Shown in pieces: positions 1 through 6,851 of a stretch of 64,000 nucleotides of DNA (the stretch's first letter is position 1; each line of letters begins with the position of its first letter). This DNA comes from Pseudobutyrivibrio ruminis (lineage in GTDB: Bacteria; Bacillota; Clostridia; Lachnospirales; Lachnospiraceae). The notes under the pieces were generated by a model. The model saw nothing but the letters and a program-made list of their open reading frames with translations. It ran no database searches and had not been told where the DNA came from. Position numbers and translations under genes: made by a program. The DNA lies in NCBI RefSeq assembly GCF_015057245.1, contig NZ_SVET01000011.1:23173-87172 (forward strand), given 5' to 3'.

Positions 1-1
1 G

Positions 2-520
2 ATTCTTCCTATGGATAAGAGTGGAAACAGGAGAATCATTCCTATTGAGACTCATGGAGATAAGGCCGAGGTGCACATTCTTGCTGATGAGGAATACTCC
101 AGAAACTATATATTACAGGTCTGGGCAGAAGTTATGGAAATCTACCGAAGCGGCAATTTTTCTCTTACCCTTCCAAAACATCTTGATTCTGAACTGGCTA
201 AGTATCAGCAACGATTTACTCCTGAAGATAATGATCAGGAATCGATAGAATTCTTCCTTTCCAACACTCATGAGAAATATGTATGCGTAAAAATGCTCGC
301 ATATGAGGCTCTTGGATATTCTCAATATGATCAGCTGAAGAAAAGCGATTCTAACAAAATATCTGAAATTATGCATCACAATCCTGACTGGGAGGCGATC
401 GGAACGCGAACTGTATCCAAATATGGACGAGTCCGTGCATGGCGAAGAAAGAATGATTCCATTTCGGATGAATGCTTTATAGAAGCTCCCGAACAAATGG
501 AAATACCATTTAACAACTAA
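2..520 (+). CDS. VapE/VirE-type primase-helicase, C-terminal part (truncated by window edge)
   Basis: The frame is open from the window edge, so this is only the end of a longer gene; the ATG at 11 is probably internal. The motif DKSGNRR followed by a hydrophobic strand and then QVWAEVMEIYRSG matches the C-terminal part of virulence-associated protein E family proteins. These are superfamily-3-like helicase/primase proteins carried by phage satellites and other integrated elements. The last 80 residues are a lysine- and arginine-rich tail with a possible winged-helix fold. The adjacent integrase supports a mobile-element origin. The family call is from motif memory and is fairly, not fully, secure; the element continues to the left of the window. 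Confidence 0.65.
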   Translation: MLPMDKSGNRRIIPIETHGDKAEVHILADEEYSRNYILQVWAEVMEIYRSGNFSLTLPKHLDSELAKYQQRFTPEDNDQESIEFFLSNTHEKYVCVKMLAYEALGYSQYDQLKKSDSNKISEIMHHNPDWEAIGTRTVSKYGRVRAWRRKNDSISDECFIEAPEQMEIPFNN

Positions 521-540
521 ATAATCGCAACTACTAATGT

Positions 541-607
541 AGCAACCAATTACAGCAACTAACCAAAAAACTTTTTTGGAAGGTTGCTGTTGTTGGTTGC
601 TTTTTTT
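541..607 (+). terminator. Intrinsic terminator after the VapE-like gene
   Basis: Two 20-base arms (541-560 and 583-602) pair with about three mismatches. The loop contains its own smaller hairpin (ccaaaa/ttttgg, 562-579), and a run of seven T follows. It should end transcription of the upstream gene and sits just before the integrase ribosome binding site. Confidence 0.75.
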
Positions 608-629
608 ATGTATAAAAGGAGACAAACTA

Positions 630-1913
630 TTGAATTTACAAAATATTAAAGACGATAGACCAATCATTCTTGATGATAATACTACTTTACGTCCGAGGGA
701 TTTACAGCTATTATTTAGCTGTGGTATGGAAAGCGCCAAGGTAAATGAAATGATTACAGAGGCGAAACGTAACTATGTAAAGTCAAAACATTCCAGAGCA
801 ATTTTCCAGTTACCTCCAAGCAAGAGCTGGAAAAACGGATGTTATAAGACTTACGTGTATGTTGATTCAAAAAGAAAGGAGATCACATCCAGTACAGAAG
901 ATAAGCTTATAGAAAAGCTATATGATTTCTATTATGAAGAGGAAAATAAGGTAAAAACTCTGGAACAGGTCTTTGAACTGTTTATGGACTATAAGAAGAA
1001 CTGCTTAAATCGGCGTGATAAAACTATTATTACTGACCGAACCCGTTTTAAGCATGTATCAAAGGCGCTTCTTGAAATGGATATCAATAAAATCACTGAT
1101 GAAGATATCAGAAGATTTATTGTTACTGAGCTTCTTCCCAATAATCCTAAGCCAGCCTTTATTAAAAGAATGATTCAATCTCTAGGTGCTGTCTTTGAAT
1201 ATGGTATTAAGAAGAAACTATGCTTTGATAATCCGGTTCGTTATATAGAAGCTCAGGATTATTACAAGCAGTGTGACCAGCATACCAAGACTGATGAGGA
1301 AAAAGCATTTTCAAGTGAAGAACTTGCCTTGATAACGGAAGATGCTAATAAGTATCTGGACAATCCTAGAGTTTTAATGTCACTTCTTGCCAAGGAAACC
1401 GGTATGAGAGCTGGAGAGCTTTCTGCATTGCATGTTGAGGATATCGGGGATGATTTTATCCATGTTCACAGACAGCAGATAAAAGAATCTGAAGGTGATC
1501 ATAACAGACTGATTGAGGTTGGATACACCAAAGATGAGCGCATGCATCCTCATAATGGAAGATTTATTCCAATAACAGAGGATGCAAGACGTGTGATTAG
1601 CCTAGCGATGGCTATTCCAGGTGAATCACAATATCTTTTTCATGATACAAACTGCTCCAATATGGTTCCAACCGATGGGTATGTGCACAACCTTAGGAAA
1701 CGTTGCAAGAGACTTGGCTGTGTACCGACTAATAATCATGCTTTTCGTATGGCTTTTAATTCAAGGCTGATTGAAATGGGCTTTTCTGCTTCTGACAGAG
1801 CCCTAATCTTAGGACATGAAGTTCAGACCAATGAAGCACACTATTCTTTGACTGACAAAAGAAAGCTAAACGATATAAAAGAGCGTCTAACACAAAATAA
1901 AGAGGAGCCCTAA
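630..1913 (+). CDS. Tyrosine recombinase / integrase of the integrated element
   Basis: Phage-type integrase of about 427 residues. The N-terminal half holds an Arm/SAM-like core-binding region (FELFMDYKKNC...). The C-terminal catalytic domain shows ETGMRAGELSAL (first catalytic Arg), a late HAFRMAFNSRL box (His-x-x-Arg) and LGHEVQTNEAHYSL with the nucleophilic Tyr. I place the start at TTG 630 because AAAGGAG lies 9-10 bases upstream. A longer reading frame from TTG 576 would start inside the preceding terminator. The gene points at, and stops 15 bases from, an intact tRNA-Arg, the usual position for an integrase beside its attachment site. No excisionase is visible in the window. Confidence 0.9.
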   Translation: MNLQNIKDDRPIILDDNTTLRPRDLQLLFSCGMESAKVNEMITEAKRNYVKSKHSRAIFQLPPSKSWKNGCYKTYVYVDSKRKEITSSTEDKLIEKLYDFYYEEENKVKTLEQVFELFMDYKKNCLNRRDKTIITDRTRFKHVSKALLEMDINKITDEDIRRFIVTELLPNNPKPAFIKRMIQSLGAVFEYGIKKKLCFDNPVRYIEAQDYYKQCDQHTKTDEEKAFSSEELALITEDANKYLDNPRVLMSLLAKETGMRAGELSALHVEDIGDDFIHVHRQQIKESEGDHNRLIEVGYTKDERMHPHNGRFIPITEDARRVISLAMAIPGESQYLFHDTNCSNMVPTDGYVHNLRKRCKRLGCVPTNNHAFRMAFNSRLIEMGFSASDRALILGHEVQTNEAHYSLTDKRKLNDIKERLTQNKEEP

Positions 1914-1923
1914 TAGGCTCCTC
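1902..1923. terminator. Bidirectional hairpin shared by integrase 3' end and tRNA-Arg terminator
   Basis: GAGGAGCC (1902-1909) pairs perfectly with GGCTCCTC (1916-1923), and the integrase stop codon is in the loop. Read on the minus strand the stem is followed by a T-rich stretch, so it serves as the terminator of the tRNA-Arg gene. Read on the plus strand it ends the integrase. Confidence 0.7.
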
Positions 1924-1927
1924 ACAG

Positions 1928-2001
1928 CGTCCACGAGAGGATTCGAACCTCCGACACCCGCCTTAGGAGGGCGGTGCTCTATCCAGCTGAGCTACGTGGA
2001 C
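1928..2001 (-). tRNA. tRNA-Arg (anticodon CCT)
   Basis: On the minus strand the acceptor arms GTCCACG/CGTGGAC pair perfectly. A D-arm AGCTCAGCTGGATAGAGC, an anticodon stem CCGCC/GGCGG around loop CTCCTAA, and a T-arm with GTTCGAATC are all present. The anticodon CCT reads AGG codons. CCA is not encoded. The gene lies at the junction between the integrated element and chromosomal genes and is the likely attachment-site tRNA. Confidence 0.95.
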
Positions 2002-2117
2002 TTATAAACAAAAGAATACTATGTATTCTCTGTTATCCTTATTTAGTTTTACTCACTCAAACTCACTCACTTGAGCTTCTCAAATTTCCCATATTTACGC
2101 GGTTTTTAGGCCTTTAC

Positions 2118-2163
2118 CTTCCGCTTAGGAGGCGGACGCTCTATCCAGCTGAGCTACTCAAAC
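2118..2163 (-). pseudogene. Truncated tRNA-Arg(CCT), 5' half only
   Basis: On the minus strand the sequence starts GTTTGAG, continues with a complete D-arm (AGCTCAGCTGGATAGAGC) and a complete anticodon arm TCCGC-CTCCTAA-GCGGA, then diverges after AAGGT. No T-arm or matching 3' acceptor strand (CTCAAAC) follows where it should. The acceptor sequence differs from the intact tRNA-Arg at 1928-2001, so it is a paralogue or the original host gene. It looks like a tRNA broken by integration or by an earlier excision. Confidence 0.75.
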
Positions 2164-2192
2164 GCGACAACTATTTGATTTTAATCTAAAGC

Positions 2193-3065
2193 TTAAGAAA
2201 AATCAACAGTTCCCTGTAGCCAAATAATGCCTTTAAAACGGCGTCCTATTGTAGGTTCTCCATATAAATTATTCTTGTTTATGCACACTTCAAGAACTAC
2301 ATCGTTACTTTCTACTACAAGCAGATATAATTCCTCCATTGTGAGATGATTTACAACAGATTTAACATCAAGAATGTCACCCATAATCTCGTATTTGTCA
2401 TTCTCTATTCCGTAAGGCATAAAAAAGCTTGTAACAACACTGAGAATGTCTTCTCTTGAAACTCTTCTTGTAATACGCTGATATAAATCAATTTCATCCA
2501 TGGTAAGGCTTTCGAGAGCTTCTTCATTCCCCTCTCTAGCCTGCTCTACAAGATCAATGCGTTTTTTGTTATTCATTTTCTCTTTTATTCGACTTTTTTC
2601 ATTATCGTAAAGAGGAAGAATAACCTTTCCTTCCAATGATAAAGCAGCTAATCTTATATCACGCTTGACACCCTTGCTATTTGCAGTATTTCTTCTTAGA
2701 TACTCTCCCATGTTTTGGAGATGAAAAATCAGATTAACTCCTAATCTAACTTCATCTACCATAACATGATAGCATTCTTTATCAGATTGCTTTATTACAT
2801 CCACTTCATTATTGGATGATATACTCTCACCAAGATAAGTTGGATAATAGTAATCTAATATAAATTCATCATTATCGTTATAGATTCCGCGCAAAACAAG
2901 TCCAACATTGTCTGCCACCATATATCTAAGCTCAACAAACTGATTACCTTCGAGATCTATTGCAGACTCCTGGTAATCAGGTCGAAGAATTATTTCTTGA
3001 ATAAGATTATTCAGTGTTTCTTTATTAAGTTTACTAAATCCAATTGCTGGTAAAAATTTATGCAT
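2193..3065 (-). CDS. Conserved hypothetical protein, DUF3881-like
   Basis: Soluble protein of about 290 residues without signal peptide or membrane segments. The N-terminus MHKFLPAIGFSKL resembles the Lachnospiraceae-restricted DUF3881 family; this is recognition from memory and no function is known for it. The charged middle (about residues 155-200) is followed by a mixed alpha/beta C-terminus. I prefer ATG 3065, six bases after a GGACGG box, over ATG 3086, which has no ribosome binding site and would overlap the upstream DUF4446 gene. It appears to be the last gene of the parA-parB-DUF4446 transcription unit. Confidence 0.6.
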   Translation of the reverse strand: MHKFLPAIGFSKLNKETLNNLIQEIILRPDYQESAIDLEGNQFVELRYMVADNVGLVLRGIYNDNDEFILDYYYPTYLGESISSNNEVDVIKQSDKECYHVMVDEVRLGVNLIFHLQNMGEYLRRNTANSKGVKRDIRLAALSLEGKVILPLYDNEKSRIKEKMNNKKRIDLVEQAREGNEEALESLTMDEIDLYQRITRRVSREDILSVVTSFFMPYGIENDKYEIMGDILDVKSVVNHLTMEELYLLVVESNDVVLEVCINKNNLYGEPTIGRRFKGIIWLQGTVDFS

Positions 3066-3078
3066 CATATACCGTCCA

Positions 3079-3570
3079 TTAAACATTTAAAGCTTGATTA
3101 AGAGCCTGCTCCTCTTCTTCTGCAAGTTGAATTATAGAATTGCCATCTATAATCTCCTTAACATAAGTGTAGCAACCCTCTCTTGAATGCATCGCATTAA
3201 TAATATAACCAGAGTTTTTCTCATTAAGCATGCAAAGTGAAAAGCTAAGCTTTCCACCCATCTCGTTAAATGCATCGTATTTAACGAGACCAATTTTTTG
3301 GAAGCAATCCTTCATATTTTTGAAAATTGCATCAATATTTCTTTCATTGCTAGCATTTGCTTCTATAAGCTCATCTACCTGCTCTAATCTGTAAATAAGT
3401 GTATCTTCTAATGATTTTGCATCGCTACCCTGCATAAAGATTTTATATCTCTTTTTAAGCTTATGCATTTGCACGATAAATACAATTAAAAGTATTGTCA
3501 TTATCAGAACTAGTGCTGCAAGTCCTATTACGATGTAGTCTGTACTAATTCCAAGATATTGTTCTATCAT
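3079..3570 (-). CDS. DUF4446 family membrane-anchored protein
   Basis: 163 residues. One strongly hydrophobic segment (about residues 11-34) is followed by a coiled-coil-prone stretch with MHKLKKRYKIFMQG and EDTLIYRLEQVDELIEAN, then a small beta-rich C-terminal domain containing VKYDAFNEMGGKLSFSL. This layout matches the DUF4446 family, often encoded just downstream of parB in Clostridia. The position suggests a link to chromosome segregation or the cell envelope near the origin, but that is inference; no biochemical role is established. Confidence 0.75.
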   Translation of the reverse strand: MIEQYLGISTDYIVIGLAALVLIMTILLIVFIVQMHKLKKRYKIFMQGSDAKSLEDTLIYRLEQVDELIEANASNERNIDAIFKNMKDCFQKIGLVKYDAFNEMGGKLSFSLCMLNEKNSGYIINAMHSREGCYTYVKEIIDGNSIIQLAEEEEQALNQALNV

Positions 3571-3596
3571 TATTATTTCTCCAATCGAACGTATGT

Positions 3597-4487
3597 TTAT
3601 TTTATAGATTCAAGTAAATCAACGATTCTGTTAAGCTCATCCTGAGAATAATACTCGATTTCAAGCTTACCTGACTTATTATCTTTTGCATTGATAAATA
3701 CTTTTGTTCCAAGAACGCCCTTAAGCTTTTCCTGTGTCTGCTGATATACAGCAGCAAGCTGAGGATCAAGACCAGCAGCCTTAGATTTTTTATCAGCCTT
3801 GTCGTTTAAGAGCTTCTTTACCTCACGCTCTACATCACGAACTGACATTTTTTCATCGAATGCTCTCTCAGCGAATTCATACTGCTTATCCAAATCTGTG
3901 ATTGCAAGCATTGCTCTAGCATGACCTGTTGTAAGCTTATCATCTACAATCATATCCTGAACACGCTTATCAAGCTTCAATAATCTAAGAGCATTTGTAA
4001 TAGTAGTGCGGCTCTTTGAAACTCGCTCTGCTACTTCATCCTGCTTAAGCTTAAACTCATCTATAAGTCTAGCAAAAGCCATAGCTTCTTCGATTGGGTT
4101 TAGCTGTTCACGCTGAATATTATCAATGAGGGAAATCTCTACGAATTCCTGCTCACTAAGATTCATAATGATAACTGGTACTTTCTTAAGACCAGCGATT
4201 CTAGCAGCTCTCCATCTACGCTCGCCACCGATTAACTCATAATATGAACCTCTATCCTGAACAAGAAGTGGATTGATAATTCCATGAATTTTAATATTTT
4301 CTGCTAAGTCCTGTAGCTTATCTTCGTCAAAGTTTTTTCTAGGCTGAAGCTTGTTTGGTTCAACCTTATCAATTTCTACTTCAACTGGAGCACCGTGCTG
4401 TTCTGGGTTTGCTACTACTACACCCTCGTTCTTATTAACAATAAGGGAATCAAGTCCCTTACCTAATCCTCCCTTTTTAGCTGCCAT
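3597..4487 (-). CDS. parB: Chromosome partitioning protein ParB (Spo0J)
   Basis: 296 residues, standard length. It binds parS and spreads on origin-proximal DNA as a CTP-dependent clamp, loading SMC. The N-terminal ParB/Srx domain carries the GGERRWRAAR nucleotide-binding motif (about residues 88-97). The central helix-turn-helix (about 150-190, VAERVSKSRTTITNALRLLKL) recognises parS, and a short C-terminal dimerisation domain closes the protein. The start lies 2 bases after the parA stop, so the genes are translationally linked. Two perfect parS sites lie upstream of parA. Confidence 0.97.
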   Translation of the reverse strand: MAAKKGGLGKGLDSLIVNKNEGVVVANPEQHGAPVEVEIDKVEPNKLQPRKNFDEDKLQDLAENIKIHGIINPLLVQDRGSYYELIGGERRWRAARIAGLKKVPVIIMNLSEQEFVEISLIDNIQREQLNPIEEAMAFARLIDEFKLKQDEVAERVSKSRTTITNALRLLKLDKRVQDMIVDDKLTTGHARAMLAITDLDKQYEFAERAFDEKMSVRDVEREVKKLLNDKADKKSKAAGLDPQLAAVYQQTQEKLKGVLGTKVFINAKDNKSGKLEIEYYSQDELNRIVDLLESIK

Positions 4488-4489
4488 AA

Positions 4490-5260
4490 TTATAAATCCT
4501 TTCTTCCAATGATTTCTTTTGCAAGATTACGATAGCTTTCTGCACCAGCAGACTTCTCATCATATAAGTTAATTGGAAGTCCATGAGATGGAGCTTCTGC
4601 AAGTCTTACATTTCTAGGAATGATTGTCTGATATACTTTTGCATTAAGATTATTCTTAACTGTATCAACAACATCAGAAGAAAGATTTGTTCTCTTATCG
4701 TACATTGTAAATACAACGCCATCAATTTTAAGCTTTGAATTAAGTCTCTGCTGAACAAGGTCGATTGTATGAATCAACTGGCTAATACCTTCAAGTGCGT
4801 AATACTCACACTGAATTGGTACAAGTACAGAGTCTGCAGTTGTCATAGCATTAATAGTTAACATATTCAAAGATGGTGGACAATCAATAATTACATAATC
4901 GAAGTCATCCTTTACATAGTCAACTGCATTTCTAAGAATATATTCCTTTTCATTAATACCAAGAAGCTCTATCTCCGCTCCGGCCAAGTCTACATTTGAA
5001 GGAATAATAGTAAGGTTTGGAATATTTTCCACCTTATACATACATTCTTTAATACTACATTGATCAAGAACTAAGTCATAAACAGTATTCTCACATTCAT
5101 CCTTATCAAGACCAAGTCCACTTGTTGCATTTCCCTGTGGATCAGTGTCTATAACAAGAACCTTTTTACCTGCTTCAGCTAAACATGCTGAAAGGTTAAT
5201 ACTTGTAGTAGTTTTACCAACTCCACCCTTCTGGTTGGCTATTGCAATTACTCTCTTCAT
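4490..5260 (-). CDS. parA: Chromosome partitioning ATPase ParA (Soj)
   Basis: 256 residues. Deviant Walker A KGGVGKTTTS near residue 11, Walker B-like VIIDCPPSL near 120 and a basic C-terminus define a ParA/MinD-class ATPase. It works with ParB in origin segregation and, in Bacillus, controls DnaA activity. First gene of the parA-parB-DUF4446-DUF3881 run; the ribosome binding site is an AGGGAGAC box just upstream of the ATG. Confidence 0.97.
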   Translation of the reverse strand: MKRVIAIANQKGGVGKTTTSINLSACLAEAGKKVLVIDTDPQGNATSGLGLDKDECENTVYDLVLDQCSIKECMYKVENIPNLTIIPSNVDLAGAEIELLGINEKEYILRNAVDYVKDDFDYVIIDCPPSLNMLTINAMTTADSVLVPIQCEYYALEGISQLIHTIDLVQQRLNSKLKIDGVVFTMYDKRTNLSSDVVDTVKNNLNAKVYQTIIPRNVRLAEAPSHGLPINLYDEKSAGAESYRNLAKEIIGRKDL

Positions 5261-5416
5261 TTATTGTCTCCCTCTTTTATAGTTTAGTATTTAAATTTGT
5301 GAACAGTAAAATTATATCATTCCAATATATTCAATTCTACCAAGAATTTTTGTTTTGGTTTGCAATATATTGATGTTTGTTTACTAGATATTGATAAATT
5401 ATATATCTTTTAGAAA

Positions 5417-5432
5417 TGTTTCACGTGAAACA
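5417..5432. promoter_or_regulatory. parS site 1
   Basis: TGTTTCACGTGAAACA is a perfect 16-base palindrome identical to the consensus Firmicutes parS. It is the nucleation site for ParB and lies about 160 bases upstream of parA. Confidence 0.95.
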
Positions 5433-5506
5433 TTATTTATAAAAATAGCAATATATAGAAGTTGATTCAAAAATCCTTATACAATATTTTGTGTTTAATA
5501 TCCTTA

Positions 5507-5544
5507 CATATAGAAAATGTTTCACGTGAAACATTTTCTATATG
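5507..5544. promoter_or_regulatory. parS site 2 embedded in a 38-base perfect palindrome
   Basis: The second perfect TGTTTCACGTGAAACA occupies 5518-5533. The symmetry continues outward without mismatch on both sides (catatagaaaa before, ttttctatatg after). The extended inverted repeat could also act as a hairpin at the end of the coiled-coil gene's transcript, whose stop is 18 bases away. Confidence 0.9.
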
Positions 5545-5561
5545 TAGTTTTAGTAACTATT

Positions 5562-6029
5562 TTATAGATTAGAAATTAAATTTTCCAATTCAATTTTTGC
5601 TCTATAAGGATCTAAAACGATAATATCTTTAATAGAATTAAGCTGATTTTTAATATTATCATCAATATTATTTTCAACTATAACTTGATTATTAGAATCA
5701 GATGGTCGATTTATAACTGCAGTATTATTAATAAGAGCATTAATCTCTACTAATCTACTATCGTAAAACTTCATTTTTTTTGTTTTATTACTCATTTGAG
5801 ATTCTAATTCAGAAAGAATTTGACGAATTTCTGCAGCCTTTTCATTATTTTTTGCATTAATATCTCTTGGAGTAAACTCAACAAAATAAGACTCATTAGA
5901 CTCTTCTAATACATTAAGAAACTTTTTTTCTTCTTTTATCTTAGTTTCTAATAAATCCATATCTTCTTTTAACTGTATTTTTTCAGAAATAAGTTCTTCC
6001 TGATATTTTTTTAGGAAGTCATTTACCAT
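5562..6029 (-). CDS. Coiled-coil protein of unknown function between rsmG and parA
   Basis: 155 residues, soluble, strongly charged. Long heptad-like helices cover residues 1-55 (LKKYQEELISEKIQLKEDMDLLETKIKEEKK) and 70-115. A short less charged segment FVEFTPRDINAK joins them. The C-terminus is an asparagine-rich linker and a final helix. I do not recognise a functional family. It occupies the place where Bacillus subtilis has noc, but it has no helix-turn-helix or ParB-type nuclease fold and is not a Noc homologue. The GC content is lower than its neighbours. Confidence 0.7.
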   Translation of the reverse strand: MVNDFLKKYQEELISEKIQLKEDMDLLETKIKEEKKFLNVLEESNESYFVEFTPRDINAKNNEKAAEIRQILSELESQMSNKTKKMKFYDSRLVEINALINNTAVINRPSDSNNQVIVENNIDDNIKNQLNSIKDIIVLDPYRAKIELENLISNL

Positions 6030-6048
6030 AAATCATCCCCCATATTAA

Positions 6049-6064
6049 TGTTTCATGTGAAAAT
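6049..6064. promoter_or_regulatory. Degenerate parS-like sequence
   Basis: TGTTTCATGTGAAAAT matches parS at 13 of 16 positions and lies in the gap between rsmG and the coiled-coil gene, 530 bases from parS site 2. The altered central CG makes strong ParB binding doubtful. Confidence 0.35.
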
Positions 6065-6065
6065 A

Positions 6066-6785
6066 TTACTTTAAAGGTTCCTTACTAGGAGTACCAGCTT
6101 TTCTAGGATAAGCCTTAGGTGTAGATTTTTTCTTATCAATAATAATAAATGATCTACTAATATCAGTATCAGGAAGAGAAAAATATATAGGTTCTTCCAT
6201 AGAGCCACCTAATTTTTGAATAGCATTTTCAGATAAAGATACCTCTTTTTTTATATCACCTGATTTAAAACTAATAAAATATCCATTGAGTTTTACTAAT
6301 GGTAAACAGTACTCGGATAATGTACTAATATTAGCAACTGCTCTAGAAACAACTAAATCAAACTGCTCTCTGTATAGTTTGTTTCTACCAGCCTCTTCTG
6401 CTCTTGCATGAATAAGAGTAACATTCTTTAATCCTAATGCATCTACTACTTCTTGAAGAAATTTGATTCTTTTATTTAAAGAATCAATCAATGTAAATTG
6501 AATATTAGGATAAGCAATAGCCATAGGTATACCTGGAAAACCTGCTCCTGTTCCAAGGTCACATACTGTATTAATGTTTGATGGCATAACTTTACCTATA
6601 GATAAACTATCAGCAAAATGCTTTACAATAACTTCATCAAACTCTGTAATAGCAGTAAGATTCATTACCTTATTTTTTTCAACTAACATTTCATAGAATA
6701 AATCTAGTTGATTAATTTGATTATCATCTAAAGTAAGATTCCAATCAATAATTGTATTCTTCAAATATGAATAATCTCTACTCAT
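6066..6785 (-). CDS. rsmG: 16S rRNA (guanine527-N7)-methyltransferase RsmG (GidB)
   Basis: 239 residues, normal length. It methylates G527 of 16S rRNA using S-adenosylmethionine. The SAM-binding motif CDLGTGAGFPGIP is at about residues 70-82, with downstream VVSRAVANISTL typical of the family. The C-terminus is basic (KKKSTPKAYPRKAGTP), also typical. Follows mnmG on the minus strand with a gap of about 65 bases. Confidence 0.97.
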   Translation of the reverse strand: MSRDYSYLKNTIIDWNLTLDDNQINQLDLFYEMLVEKNKVMNLTAITEFDEVIVKHFADSLSIGKVMPSNINTVCDLGTGAGFPGIPMAIAYPNIQFTLIDSLNKRIKFLQEVVDALGLKNVTLIHARAEEAGRNKLYREQFDLVVSRAVANISTLSEYCLPLVKLNGYFISFKSGDIKKEVSLSENAIQKLGGSMEEPIYFSLPDTDISRSFIIIDKKKSTPKAYPRKAGTPSKEPLK

Positions 6786-6851
6786 AAATCTCCTATAATA
6801 AAAAATTGTATTGTTTTGAGGGTATATAGAAGTACCCTTAAAACAGACCGA

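Larger units (their letters stand above)
5261..5561. other. parS-bearing intergenic region
   Basis: A 300-base, very AT-rich region between parA and the coiled-coil gene, both on the minus strand. It holds two perfect parS sites but no convincing open reading frame or RNA gene. The parA promoter must lie here; I see no clear consensus -35/-10 pair. Confidence 0.6.

Noticed and set aside
576..629. Integrase start at TTG 576
   Set aside because: The extra 18 residues are encoded in the upstream terminator; TTG 630 has a proper ribosome binding site.
2010..2163. tRNA-Arg split by a group I intron
   Set aside because: The anticodon arm is complete before the sequence diverges, there is no matching 3' half nearby, and 150 bases is too short for a group I intron.
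1974..2189. 71-residue plus-strand frame over the tRNA region
   Set aside because: It reads antisense through two tRNA sequences and encodes no recognisable protein.
5562..6029. Noc (nucleoid occlusion) gene
   Set aside because: Correct position but no ParB/Srx fold or helix-turn-helix; only coiled coil.
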